The notes: generated from the sequence alone by a model not told the origin. DNA of 36,329 bases from an uncultured Lachnospiraceae bacterium (GCA_946403075.1 CAMIYN010000019.1:1-36329); one strand, 5' to 3'. Shown: positions 1 to 7,465, counted from the stretch's first letter. Program-made: numbers and translations.

Positions 1-436
1 GATAAGTGTATTATTAATTAATATAAAATAGGTCTAACTTATAGGGTTCATAAGAGTTTACTCTTTTTTGTTTTTCCATATAGCTTTAATTTTAGCTACT
101 GCTTTCATTTTTTCTTCATAGTCATCATCTAAATTATTATACAATGAAGAATCAAAAACATCACATGATAAAGAATTGCAAAAAGTTCATAAAGAAAAAT
201 GGGTAGAATTGCTAAAGGTTTATGCAATATAGCTATAAAAAGTATTATCATTATTTAATACTTATAATGTTAAAACAAAAAAGAAAAACTATTTTTTAGG
301 ATTTGGAAAACGTTAATTTAGTATTAGGTATTAAGTAAGTTAGCCCCAAAATGTTAGAATTGATGAAATATAATATATTACGATAATTGGTAGAAAAAGA
401 GTTCTCTTAATATAATTAACTACCTTCCCCCCACCC
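1..436. other. Gene-poor region with possible coding remnants
   Basis: No convincing gene is visible. On the minus strand a frame of about 44 codons with no start codon ends at the stop at 58-60; its last residues are rich in Lys and Ala (AKIKAIWKNKKE). On the plus strand an overlapping frame of about 36 codons ends at the TAG near 230 with the residues KEKWVELLKVYAI. Neither has a ribosome binding site, so both look like decayed remnants or chance. A C-rich tract (CCTTCCCCCCACCC) lies directly upstream of the -35 box of the rplM promoter. Confidence 0.4.
52..69 (+). terminator. Weak intrinsic terminator
   Basis: AAGAG and CTCTT form a 5-bp stem around the loop TTTA, followed by a T run. It probably ends transcription arriving from outside the left edge. 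The stem is short and AT-rich, so this is tentative. Confidence 0.35.
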
Positions 437-465
437 TTGACATATTGAGTGTTTTTTAGTATTAT
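437..465 (+). promoter_or_regulatory. Sigma-A promoter for rplM-rpsI
   Basis: TTGACA at 437-442, a 17-nt spacer, and TATTAT at 460-465. This is a near-perfect vegetative promoter with a predicted start near 472, giving an untranslated leader of about 105 nt before rplM. Confidence 0.8.
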
Positions 466-471
466 TTTATG

Positions 472-577
472 ATTATGAGGCTTGCGAAAGTGATTGTCAC
501 AAGTAGCTTCTTTAAATATTGAAAACATTGTTTTTACAATAGAGTAAATAGCCTTAATTTTTTATGGAGGTAGTAAA
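472..577 (+). promoter_or_regulatory. Structured 5' leader of rplM (possible L13-type leader)
   Basis: The leader can fold into a stem at 477-510, with GAGGCT paired to AGCTTC, an asymmetric internal loop and an inner GTGA/TCAC stem with a 3-nt loop. A small ATTGT/ACAAT hairpin follows at 527-540, then the GGAGG ribosome binding site. Autoregulatory leaders bound by L13 are known upstream of rplM in Firmicutes. The position and the stem with internal loop fit that class, but I did not match it to the family model. Confidence 0.4.
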
Positions 578-1012
578 ATGAATTTAACATTTGTTCCAAA
601 GGCATCAGATATTAATTCAAAAAAATGGTTTGTAATTGATGCAAATGGTGTAGTTTTAGGTAGGCTTGCAACAAAAGTTGCAGAGTTGCTTAGGGGAAAA
701 CACAAAGTTACATACACTCCTTACCAAGATATGGGAGATTATGTAATTGTTGTAAATGCTGAAAAGATTAAAGTGACAGGAAAAAAATTAGATCAAAAGG
801 TATATTTTCATCACACAGGTTGGGTCGGAGGTGAAAAGTATATAACTTTAAAAGAGCAGTTAAAAAAGAGACCTGAAAAAGTTATAGAAGATGCAGTTAA
901 AGGTATGTTACCAAAAGGACCATTGGGTAGAAAAATGTATAAAAAATTATTTGTGTATGCTGGTGAAAATCATAAACATAAAGCTCAGAAACCTGAAGCT
1001 TTAGTGGTGTAA
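578..1012 (+). CDS. rplM: 50S ribosomal protein L13
   Basis: Ribosomal protein L13, an early-assembly protein of the large subunit. The 144-residue length is normal. Family signatures are visible: [16 protein letters not shown] near the N-terminus, a central segment with [10 protein letters not shown], and [12 protein letters not shown] near the C-terminus, followed by the Lys/His-rich tail. A GGAGG ribosome binding site stands 7 nt before the ATG. rpsI follows after 11 nt with its own ribosome binding site overlapping the rplM stop region, which is the conserved rplM-rpsI operon. Confidence 0.98.
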   Translation: MNLTFVPKASDINSKKWFVIDANGVVLGRLATKVAELLRGKHKVTYTPYQDMGDYVIVVNAEKIKVTGKKLDQKVYFHHTGWVGGEKYITLKEQLKKRPEKVIEDAVKGMLPKGPLGRKMYKKLFVYAGENHKHKAQKPEALVV

Positions 1013-1023
1013 GGAGGTAATGT

Positions 1024-1416
1024 ATGACAACAAATAGATATTATGGAACAGGTAGGAGAAAAAAATCTGTTGCAAGAGTATATATATATAATGGAACTGG
1101 GAATATAACTATTAATAAGAGATCTTTAGATGATTATGTTGGTCTTGAAACTTTAAAGAAAATAATTAGACAGCCATTTTCAGTTACAAAAACTGATGGT
1201 AAGTTCGATGTTTTAGTAAATGTATATGGTGGTGGGACGACAGGTCAAGCTGGTGCGATAAGACATGGTATTGCGAGAGCATTGCTACAAGTGGACAAGA
1301 GTTATAGACCACTATTAAAGAGAGATGGACTACTTACAAGAGACCCAAGAATGAAAGAGAGAAAGAAATATGGTTTGAAAGCTGCAAGACGCGCACCACA
1401 ATTTTCTAAGAGATAA
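1024..1416 (+). CDS. rpsI: 30S ribosomal protein S9
   Basis: Ribosomal protein S9 of the small subunit, whose C-terminal tail reaches the P-site tRNA. The 130-residue length is typical. It shows [14 protein letters not shown] at the N-terminus, [18 protein letters not shown] in the middle, and the invariant C-terminal [11 protein letters not shown] with an end in SKR. The AAGGAGG ribosome binding site lies at the junction with rplM, so the two genes are almost certainly co-transcribed and co-translated. An intrinsic terminator follows directly. Confidence 0.98.
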   Translation: MTTNRYYGTGRRKKSVARVYIYNGTGNITINKRSLDDYVGLETLKKIIRQPFSVTKTDGKFDVLVNVYGGGTTGQAGAIRHGIARALLQVDKSYRPLLKRDGLLTRDPRMKERKKYGLKAARRAPQFSKR

Positions 1417-1430
1417 TAAATATTTAATAT

Positions 1431-1460
1431 GCCTGCTTGCAAAAGTAGGCTTTTTATTTT
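1431..1460 (+). terminator. Intrinsic terminator of the rplM-rpsI operon
   Basis: GCCTGCTT and AAGTAGGC form an 8-bp stem (one G-U pair) around a GCAA loop, followed by TTTTTATTTT. Confidence 0.85.
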
Positions 1461-1478
1461 ATAGAGAGGATGTAAGCT

Positions 1479-2882
1479 ATGGATGATGAGTTGATAGTAG
1501 AACAAAATGAAAAACAACACCCTGATTATCAAAAAGAAATTGTCAATATAATCAAAAAAACGAGATCTCCTAAAGTATTAGCAGATAAATTATCAGAGTA
1601 TCATGAGAGTGATATAGCAAATACATTAGAATTATTAGAAAAAGATGAAAGAATAAAATTATATCATGCATTAGGCATAGAGACCTTGTCAACAGTTCTT
1701 GAGTATACAGAAGATATAAGTAAGTATTTTGGAGAGATAAGTGTAAAAGGAAAAATTGGGATTTTATCTAATCTCGAATCTGATACTGCTGCTGAATATC
1801 TTGATACATTAAGTGAAAATGAAAGAAAAATTTTGATTGATTTAATGGATGATGAGTCAAAGAGAGATATTGAGCTCATTAGTTCATTTGATGATGACCA
1901 AATTGGTAGCAAGATGAGTACTGATTTTATAGTTATTAAAGAAGAAGTAACTATAAAAAAAGCGATGAAGGAAGTTGTATCTCAAGCATCCGATGTAGAT
2001 AATATATTAACGATTTATGTGGTAGATGAAAATGATGAGTATTCTGGTGCTATATATTTAAAAGATTTGATAAGAGCAAGGGAATCAAATAATCTTGATG
2101 ATTTAATAATATCATCTTATCCCTATGTATATGCAGAAGAAAATATAGATGACTGTATAGAAGACCTAAAACAATATCAAGAAGATTCAATACCTGTCCT
2201 TGATAGTAATAATAAAATAATAGGTATTATTACACTTAGTAGTTTAGTAGAGGTTGTAGATGAAGAGTTTGGGGAAGACTATGCAAAATTAGCAGGTCTT
2301 ACAAATGAAGAAGATTTGCGAGAGCCATTACTTGATAGTATTAGAAAAAGATTACCTTGGCTTATAATTTTACTAGGCTTTGGAATGGTTGTATCATCAG
2401 TCGTAGGAGTTTTTGAACCGATTATAACACAACTTGCAATTCTTATGTGTTTTCAATCTTTAATACTTGATATGTCAGGAAATGTGGGGACACAGAGCCT
2501 TGCTGTAACAATTAGAGTTTTAATGGATGAAAATTTGAGTGGTCTAGAAAAATTTAAATTTGTATTTAAAGAAGGAAGAATAGGGTTTTTAAATGGATTA
2601 ATTTTAGGGATAACTTCATTTATATTTATAGGATTATATTTACATTTTATTAAAAATATGATGGTGTCAAATGCATTTATAGTTTCTCTTTGCATATGCC
2701 TTGCATTAATTATTTCTATGACATTGTCAAGCATTATGGGAACAGTGATACCTATATTTTTTAAAAAGATTAATATGGACCCTGCTGTAGTATCAGGGCC
2801 ATTAATTACAACTATAAATGATTTAGTGGCAGTGGTTACATATTATGGACTAGCAACATTATTTTTAATAAATGCAAAATAG
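1479..2882 (+). CDS. mgtE: Magnesium transporter MgtE
   Basis: MgtE-family magnesium channel of the cytoplasmic membrane. The 467 residues follow the family order: an acidic helical MgtE N domain (about residues 20-130), a pair of CBS domains (about 135-260) that sense cytosolic magnesium, a connecting helix, and a C-terminal region of about five membrane spans (300-465). Family-like motifs in the membrane part include DMSGNVGTQSLAVTIR and the closing GPLITTINDLVAV. An AGAGGATG ribosome binding site precedes the ATG. No M-box riboswitch fits, because only about 20 nt separate the rpsI terminator from the start codon. A small lipoprotein gene follows. Confidence 0.95.
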   Translation: MDDELIVEQNEKQHPDYQKEIVNIIKKTRSPKVLADKLSEYHESDIANTLELLEKDERIKLYHALGIETLSTVLEYTEDISKYFGEISVKGKIGILSNLESDTAAEYLDTLSENERKILIDLMDDESKRDIELISSFDDDQIGSKMSTDFIVIKEEVTIKKAMKEVVSQASDVDNILTIYVVDENDEYSGAIYLKDLIRARESNNLDDLIISSYPYVYAEENIDDCIEDLKQYQEDSIPVLDSNNKIIGIITLSSLVEVVDEEFGEDYAKLAGLTNEEDLREPLLDSIRKRLPWLIILLGFGMVVSSVVGVFEPIITQLAILMCFQSLILDMSGNVGTQSLAVTIRVLMDENLSGLEKFKFVFKEGRIGFLNGLILGITSFIFIGLYLHFIKNMMVSNAFIVSLCICLALIISMTLSSIMGTVIPIFFKKINMDPAVVSGPLITTINDLVAVVTYYGLATLFLINAK

Positions 2883-2901
2883 TAATGAAAGGATTTTTAA
2901 T

Positions 2902-3576
2902 ATGAGAAATATAAAAAAGATTTTAATAATTAGTATAGTTTTTTTATCAGCATTAATTGTGTCATGTAAAAATATAAATGATAAGTATAACATAAATAAT
3001 GCCACAGGTTTTCAATCTACCAATCCTAAAAAAAATGAGATTTTAAAAGTTGAGTCTGATAATAAAGAAAATGAGGTTCTAGTTGCTTTTTTTTCAGGTT
3101 ATGATGAAGTTGAAAAATTTGCATATGTAATAAGTGATTACACATTGGCTGATTTATACAAGATTAATCCCGTTATCGAGTATAATGATATGGATTATAT
3201 AGATAACGAGAATAGTAGAATATTTTCAGAACAAAAAGAAAATTTAAGACCTGCAATTTTAAATAATATGAAAGATATAAAAAAGTATAAATATATTTTT
3301 TTAGGATTTCCTATATGGTATGATAAGGCTCCAAGGATAATTTTAAAATTTCTTGAGAGTTTTGATTTTACAAAAAAAACAATTATTCCTTTTTCTATGA
3401 CTGATGATTATGATATTGATAATGCGATAAATGAAATAAAAAGCATTGTAGGTAGCAATGTAGAAGTTTTAGATGGATTTAAATTCACATCAAAAACTTT
3501 ACTTGATGAAGCAACGAGCGAAGTGGATAATTTGAATATAGAGTTTAAAATTGATGATAGATATGATGAAGAATAA
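2902..3576 (+). CDS. Lipoprotein with flavodoxin-like domain
   Basis: Predicted lipoprotein of 224 residues. The start at 2902 is preferred over the upstream ATG at 2872 because AAAGGA precedes it and the protein then begins with a lipoprotein signal peptide (MRNIKKILIISI, then LIVSC). The rest resembles the extracellular flavodoxin-like family (Flavodoxin_4): VLVAFFSGYDEVEKFA, then GFPIWYDKAPRIILKFLESF and KKTIIPFSM. In typical members the first strand is followed by a phosphate-binding loop such as SRTGNT; here it reads SGYDEV, so FMN binding is doubtful. It might be a redox partner that lost its cofactor, or it might bind flavin in another way. Confidence 0.6.
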   Translation: MRNIKKILIISIVFLSALIVSCKNINDKYNINNATGFQSTNPKKNEILKVESDNKENEVLVAFFSGYDEVEKFAYVISDYTLADLYKINPVIEYNDMDYIDNENSRIFSEQKENLRPAILNNMKDIKKYKYIFLGFPIWYDKAPRIILKFLESFDFTKKTIIPFSMTDDYDIDNAINEIKSIVGSNVEVLDGFKFTSKTLLDEATSEVDNLNIEFKIDDRYDEE

Positions 3577-3591
3577 TTTGGATGGAATAAT

Positions 3592-4488
3592 ATGGAACAA
3601 TTTTTTAATGATGTATTAAAAGAAATAACTGCTGGCAATCCACTTGAATTGGTAGAAATAATTAATTCAGATAGTTCAACACCGAGAACAGAGGGTGCAG
3701 TTATGGCAGTAGATAGAAATAAAAAAATCTGGGGAACTATTGGTGGAGGTGAAATTGAATTTATCGCCATAAATGAATCTGTAGATTTTATTAAAAATGA
3801 AATTTCTACACAAAAGAAATATGCATTAAACAATGAAATCCATAGTGTCAATAAAACCAATATGATATGTGGTGGAAATGTTTTATTAAAATTTACATTT
3901 CTAAAAAATAATCAAGAATCTATTGATTATATAGATAGTTTATCAAAAAAGTTAAAAGATAATTCGAGATATTTTATTTTTGGTGCAGGGCATGTGAGTC
4001 TTGCTCTATCAAAAATTTTAAGTTTCCAAGGATTAAATGTAGTTATATACGATGATAGAAAAGATTTGGCAAATCATAGTAGATATGAAGACAAAATAAA
4101 AATTTTTACAAAAGAGTTTGATGAGTTAGATAGAGTTTTAGATATAAATGAAAATGATTATGTTGTCGTTATGACAAACGGACACACCAATGATTATATT
4201 ACTGTCAAAAAAGTTTTATCAAAATTTAATCCTTATTATATAGGGTGTATAGGTAGTGAAAAAAAGACAAAAGTATTAAAACAAATGCTATTAGATGATG
4301 GTCTTGATAAAAATAAAATAAGTAAGATACATGCACCAATAGGAATAAGAATTGGTGCAGAGTCAGTTGAAGAGATAGCAATATCAATAGCAGCAGAGTT
4401 GATTTTATATAGAGCAATTAAAGAGAATAGAAGAAAGATTTTAAGTAATAAATCAATATTTGGAAGGCTTGATGAATATAAGGTATAG
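3592..4488 (+). CDS. XdhC/CoxI-family molybdoenzyme maturation factor
   Basis: XdhC/CoxI-family protein of 298 residues. Family members bind molybdenum cofactor and help insert its terminal sulfur into molybdenum hydroxylases such as xanthine dehydrogenase. The N-terminal XdhC/CoxI domain includes SSTPRTEGAVMAV and GTIGGGEIE. The C-terminal Rossmann domain begins with FIFGAGHVSLAL near residue 130 and continues through YIGCIGSEKK to APIGIRIGAESVEEIAISI. No molybdenum hydroxylase subunit is encoded in this window, so its client must lie elsewhere. In Clostridia such factors often serve selenium-dependent hydroxylases, which is notable given yedF 10 kb downstream. Confidence 0.85.
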   Translation: MEQFFNDVLKEITAGNPLELVEIINSDSSTPRTEGAVMAVDRNKKIWGTIGGGEIEFIAINESVDFIKNEISTQKKYALNNEIHSVNKTNMICGGNVLLKFTFLKNNQESIDYIDSLSKKLKDNSRYFIFGAGHVSLALSKILSFQGLNVVIYDDRKDLANHSRYEDKIKIFTKEFDELDRVLDINENDYVVVMTNGHTNDYITVKKVLSKFNPYYIGCIGSEKKTKVLKQMLLDDGLDKNKISKIHAPIGIRIGAESVEEIAISIAAELILYRAIKENRRKILSNKSIFGRLDEYKV

Positions 4489-4499
4489 TTGGGGGGATT

Positions 4500-4661
4500 A
4501 TGATAGATTTTGATGCAGAAAAGAAAAAGTTTAAGAAAAATATGGAATTTGAAGAGTTGAAAGATGCTCTTGCAAGTTATGACATTACTGATATGGACGA
4601 TGTCATGTTTGATATTGTAAAGTCTATTAGAGAGAAGAATAAAAATAATGGAACAATTTGA
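4500..4661 (+). CDS. Small acidic/basic hypothetical protein (53 aa)
   Basis: A 53-residue reading frame with a strong G-rich ribosome binding site (GGGGGG, 2-3 nt before the ATG region) placed 11 nt after the xdhC-like gene. The product is highly charged and probably helical: MIDFDAEKKKFKKNMEFEEL at the N-terminus and DMDDVMFDIVKSIREKNKN near the C-terminus. Its last 14 nt overlap the start of the TPR gene, which implies translational coupling. No family is recognised. It could be a small partner of the TPR protein. Confidence 0.6.
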   Translation: MIDFDAEKKKFKKNMEFEELKDALASYDITDMDDVMFDIVKSIREKNKNNGTI

Positions 4662-5952
4662 AATAGAGAATAGGAAAATATCAAATACTTATTACAATAT
4701 TGCAATAGAAAGACTTGATGAAAATGACTTATATATGGCGACTTTTTTTCTCAAGAAGTCGCTAATTTATAATAAAGATAATATCGATAGTAGAAATTTA
4801 CTTGGTCTCATTTTTTATAGACAGGGTGATGTCGTAGAAGCACTTGTGCAGTGGATACTTAGTAAAAAGTATAATGCAGAAGACAATTTAGCAATTGATT
4901 ATATTGATGATGTCCAAAATGATCCTAATTCTCAAGATTTGTTTAATGCTGTTAAAATTTATAATGAGGCAATTGATAATATAGATTTAGATAGAAATGA
5001 TTTAGCTATGATGCAGTTATATAAGGTTCTTAGTTTAAATCCAAATCATTTTAAGTCGTTAGTATTGATTTCTATTCTATTAGTTAGGATAAAAGAGTAT
5101 TTAAAAGCAGGTTCATTTTTGCTTAGAGCAAGAAAAATTGATAGTGGTAATTTTCAAGCAAATAAGATTATGAATTATGTTTTAGCTAACACAAAAAAAA
5201 CTGAGATAAAAGAAAAAAGGCTCGCAAATATTTATTCAAGTAAGAAATTAGAGTCTGATGATTTTATTTTACCAAGGAAGTATATAAAACTTAGCACAAA
5301 TCAAAAAATAGTTTTTGTATCAATTGGATTATTGATTGGTAGTATTTCATATCATACAATTATAATGCCAATTATAAGAAGTAGTATTGGAAATGCTGCA
5401 AATAATAATGTTATAAGATATGCAGATATAGTAAATGAGCAAAATAAACAAATAAGAGATATGACAATAGAAAATGAGCAGTTAAAAACAGATTATGATA
5501 AGGCAAGTGTGAGATTAAAAGCATATGAAGAGCAAAATAGATTATTTACATCACAGTATGAGACTTTAAATGAGATAATTAGATTGTTTGATGAGGGATA
5601 TATAAGTAGGGCATCAAGAGAATACATAGATTTGGATAAAGATAGTATAACAGATGAGACACTCTTGATGCTATTAAATAATGCAAGGTCAAGGATTGAG
5701 GGGCTTGGAGCAAAGAGACTTTGTGAACTTGGGACAGAGTCTTGGAATGCAGGAAACAAAACACAAGCTATTACATATTATCAACTATCACTTGGAATAA
5801 ATCCAAATGATCCTGAGACTATGTTTTTGCTTGCAAGATTATATCAGAGCCTTGGTAGAAATTCTGATGCAAATCCATTATTTGATAAAATCATAGCAGA
5901 ACATCCAGATTCTAATTATTCAAAGCGATCAAGAGATGCAAGAGGCTATTAA
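4648..5952 (+). CDS. Membrane-anchored TPR protein
   Basis: Protein of 434 residues with tetratricopeptide repeats at both ends. The N-terminal half (about 10-185) has TPR-like helix pairs such as YNIAIERLDENDLYMATFFL and ALVQWILSKKYNAEDN. One membrane span is at about 220-243 (VFVSIGLLIGSISYHTIIM). A coiled coil follows at about 260-300, and further TPR motifs appear at about 360-425, including AGNKTQAITYYQLSLGINPN. The probable layout is cytoplasmic TPRs, an anchor, and extracellular coiled coil plus TPRs. This suggests a scaffold for an envelope complex, but nothing shows which one. It overlaps the preceding 53-residue gene by 14 nt. Confidence 0.75.
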   Translation: MEQFEIENRKISNTYYNIAIERLDENDLYMATFFLKKSLIYNKDNIDSRNLLGLIFYRQGDVVEALVQWILSKKYNAEDNLAIDYIDDVQNDPNSQDLFNAVKIYNEAIDNIDLDRNDLAMMQLYKVLSLNPNHFKSLVLISILLVRIKEYLKAGSFLLRARKIDSGNFQANKIMNYVLANTKKTEIKEKRLANIYSSKKLESDDFILPRKYIKLSTNQKIVFVSIGLLIGSISYHTIIMPIIRSSIGNAANNNVIRYADIVNEQNKQIRDMTIENEQLKTDYDKASVRLKAYEEQNRLFTSQYETLNEIIRLFDEGYISRASREYIDLDKDSITDETLLMLLNNARSRIEGLGAKRLCELGTESWNAGNKTQAITYYQLSLGINPNDPETMFLLARLYQSLGRNSDANPLFDKIIAEHPDSNYSKRSRDARGY

Positions 5953-6163
5953 GAAAATCTCTAAAAAGCCTAATGGTTTATCTATGGGTTCTTATGGAAC
6001 ATTTATTATTTAGTTATTTTAAAAATGCAATTTAAAAATCGTTTGTTATTTGAGATTTCAATAATTTGCAATATATGATTTAAATTTTATATATCATACT
6101 AGAGATTCAATATACAATTTTAGATATTTATTAATAGGGATATATTTTGTCTCAGCTAATTAT

Positions 6164-6194
6164 AAAAGACTAAAATATAGGTTTTAGTCTTTTT
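6164..6194 (+). terminator. Intrinsic terminator, possibly bidirectional
   Basis: AAAAGACTAAAA pairs with TTTTAGTCTTTT (12 bp) around a 6-nt loop, followed by TTTTTAT. It probably ends the mgtE-TPR transcription unit. The 210 nt between the TPR stop codon and this hairpin show no gene. Confidence 0.7.
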
Positions 6195-6252
6195 ATATTT
6201 TTTTAAAATGTTTTACCTACAAAATCTTGACTTTATCATTATCAAACCAATA

Positions 6253-6282
6253 TTGACAATATTATTTATATAATGATATAAT
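6253..6282 (+). promoter_or_regulatory. Sigma-A promoter of the cysK leader
   Basis: TTGACA at 6253-6258, an 18-nt spacer, and TATAAT at 6277-6282. Transcription should start near 6289, only about 11 nt before the leader-peptide ATG. Confidence 0.8.
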
Positions 6283-6299
6283 ACTTAATGGTAATTCAT

Positions 6300-6383
6300 A
6301 TGAAAGGTGTATTTGCAAAATTAAATACTTGTTTTGTATGTTGCATAAAGGCAATTCATTTTTCGTGTGCATACAAAAAATAG
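6300..6383 (+). CDS. Cys-rich leader peptide of cysK (27 aa)
   Basis: A 27-codon reading frame encoding MKGVFAKLNTCFVCCIKAIH, then FSCAYKK, with four cysteines at positions 11, 14, 15 and 23. It starts about 11 nt after the predicted transcription start and ends 27 nt before the terminator stem. The Shine-Dalgarno sequence is weak (TAATGG region), and an in-frame ATG at 6288 is an alternative start. Four Cys in 27 codons, immediately before a cysteine synthase gene, points to a regulatory peptide and not a functional protein. Confidence 0.6.
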   Translation: MKGVFAKLNTCFVCCIKAIHFSCAYKK

Positions 6384-6409
6384 TTTATTGTATTTAAAAT
6401 AATTTATTT

Positions 6410-6442
6410 AATGCTACGGAAAATGAATCCGTAGCATTTTTT
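6410..6442 (+). terminator. Attenuator terminator upstream of cysK
   Basis: AATGCTACGGA pairs with TCCGTAGCATT in a perfect 11-bp stem around the loop AAATGAA, followed by a T run. It lies between promoter and gene, so it must be read through for cysK expression. Its 5' arm and loop are also the target of the alternative pairing with 6354-6366. Confidence 0.85.
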
Positions 6443-6472
6443 ATATATGAATTACCCAAAAAACTAAAAGTG

Positions 6473-6529
6473 AAAGGAGAAATATAATCAGTTTTTAAAT
6501 TAATAACTGCATTATATAAAAATAATATG
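6473..6529 (+). promoter_or_regulatory. cysK ribosome binding site with intervening hairpin
   Basis: The only good Shine-Dalgarno sequence (AAAGGAGA, 6473-6480) lies 46 nt before the cysK ATG. Between them 6482-6493 pairs with 6505-6517 in a 12-bp stem with one bulged C. Folding it leaves about 11 nt of effective spacing, so the hairpin could bring the ribosome binding site to the start codon. A similar arrangement occurs at yedF (14653-14715). Confidence 0.5.
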
Positions 6530-7465
6530 AAAAAAATAGTTAATAATGCTTATGAACTAATTGGAGAAACTCCAATATTAAATGCAAAAAAATTCGCTTT
6601 AAAAAATGATATTAAAGATGTAGAGCTATTAGTTAAACTTGAATATTTAAATCCAGCAGGTTCTGTAAAAGATAGAATTGCTTATGCGATGATAATAGAT
6701 GCAGAAAAAAGTGGTAAATTAAAACCAGGTGGAACAATAATTGAGCCAACAAGTGGAAATACTGGTATAGGCATTGCTTCCATTGCTACACAAAGAGGAT
6801 ATAAAGCAATATTAACTATGCCAGAAACTATGAGTGTAGAGAGAAGAAATATGCTAAAAGCATATGGAGCAAGCATTGAATTGACTCCTGGAAGTGATGG
6901 AATGAAAGGAGCAATAAAAAGAGCAGAAGAATTAAATAAGGAAATTAGTAATTCTGTTATTCTTGGTCAATTTGATAATCCTGCAAATGTTAAAATTCAT
7001 TATGAGACAACTGGCCCTGAGATATGGGATGAAACTGATGGAAAGGTAGATATTTTTGTATCTGGCATTGGGACAGGTGGAACTATAACTGGTGTTGGCA
7101 AATTTTTAAAGAGTAAGAATCCAAATATTAAGATTATTGCAGTTGAGCCTATGGCAAGTCCTGTATTATCAAAGGGCATAGCAGGATCTCATAAAATACA
7201 AGGGATAGGTGCAGGATTTGTTCCAAGTATACTTGATACAAAAGTCTATGATGAAATTATAACAATAGAAAATGAAGAAGCATTTGAAGAAGGAAGAAAA
7301 TTTGCCAGTGCAGAGGGTATCTTGGTAGGGATATCATCTGGAGCAGCACTTAGAGCAGGAGTTATGCTTGCAAAAAGAAGTGAGAATATAAATAAAAAAA
7401 TTGTTATATTGCTTCCAGATTCTGGGGATAGATATTTGTCAACTCCATTATTTAATATAGAGTAG
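6527..7465 (+). CDS. cysK: Cysteine synthase A (O-acetylserine sulfhydrylase)
   Basis: PLP-dependent enzyme that makes cysteine from O-acetylserine and sulfide in the cytoplasm. The 312 residues match CysK. ELIGETPILNA is at the N-terminus, the PLP lysine is in NPAGSVKDR (about residue 48), the substrate loop is TSGNTGIG (about 76), the phosphate-binding loop is GIGTGGTITGVG (about 181), and the C-terminal signature VGISSGAAL is followed by LLPDSGDRYLST. The ATG at 6527 is the only good start, since the frame upstream closes at a TAA near 6486. Its own promoter, a Cys-rich leader peptide and an attenuator precede it, which predicts induction on cysteine shortage. A strong terminator follows. 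No serine acetyltransferase gene is adjacent. Confidence 0.96.
   Translation: MKKIVNNAYELIGETPILNAKKFALKNDIKDVELLVKLEYLNPAGSVKDRIAYAMIIDAEKSGKLKPGGTIIEPTSGNTGIGIASIATQRGYKAILTMPETMSVERRNMLKAYGASIELTPGSDGMKGAIKRAEELNKEISNSVILGQFDNPANVKIHYETTGPEIWDETDGKVDIFVSGIGTGGTITGVGKFLKSKNPNIKIIAVEPMASPVLSKGIAGSHKIQGIGAGFVPSILDTKVYDEIITIENEEAFEEGRKFASAEGILVGISSGAALRAGVMLAKRSENINKKIVILLPDSGDRYLSTPLFNIE

Larger units (their letters stand above)
6289..6442 (+). promoter_or_regulatory. Predicted cysteine-responsive transcription attenuator of cysK
   Basis: This leader has the parts of a classical ribosome-mediated attenuator. A leader peptide (6300-6383) has Cys codons at 6330, 6339, 6342 and 6366. A 9-bp hairpin pairs 6332-6340 with 6370-6378; its 5' arm overlaps two of the Cys codons, and its loop holds the segment 6354-6366. 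That segment can instead pair for 13 bp (one G-U) with 6416-6428, which is the 5' arm and loop of the terminator at 6410-6442. A ribosome stalled at Cys codons would open the first hairpin, favour the antiterminator and let cysK be transcribed. No T-box signature or S-box core is present. The elements are seen in the sequence; the mechanism is inferred. Confidence 0.65.

Noticed and set aside
340-528. 62-codon open frame on the minus strand upstream of rplM
   Set aside because: It covers the rplM promoter and leader, has no close ribosome binding site and no recognisable features.
3408-3860. 150-codon minus-strand frame across the lipoprotein/xdhC-like junction
   Set aside because: It spans two good plus-strand genes and their ribosome binding site, and its composition is typical of an antisense shadow.
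6289-6526. T-box or SAM riboswitch upstream of cysK
   Set aside because: No T-box GGTGGTACCGCG-type bulge sequence and no S-box core are present; the leader peptide and competing hairpins explain the terminator better.
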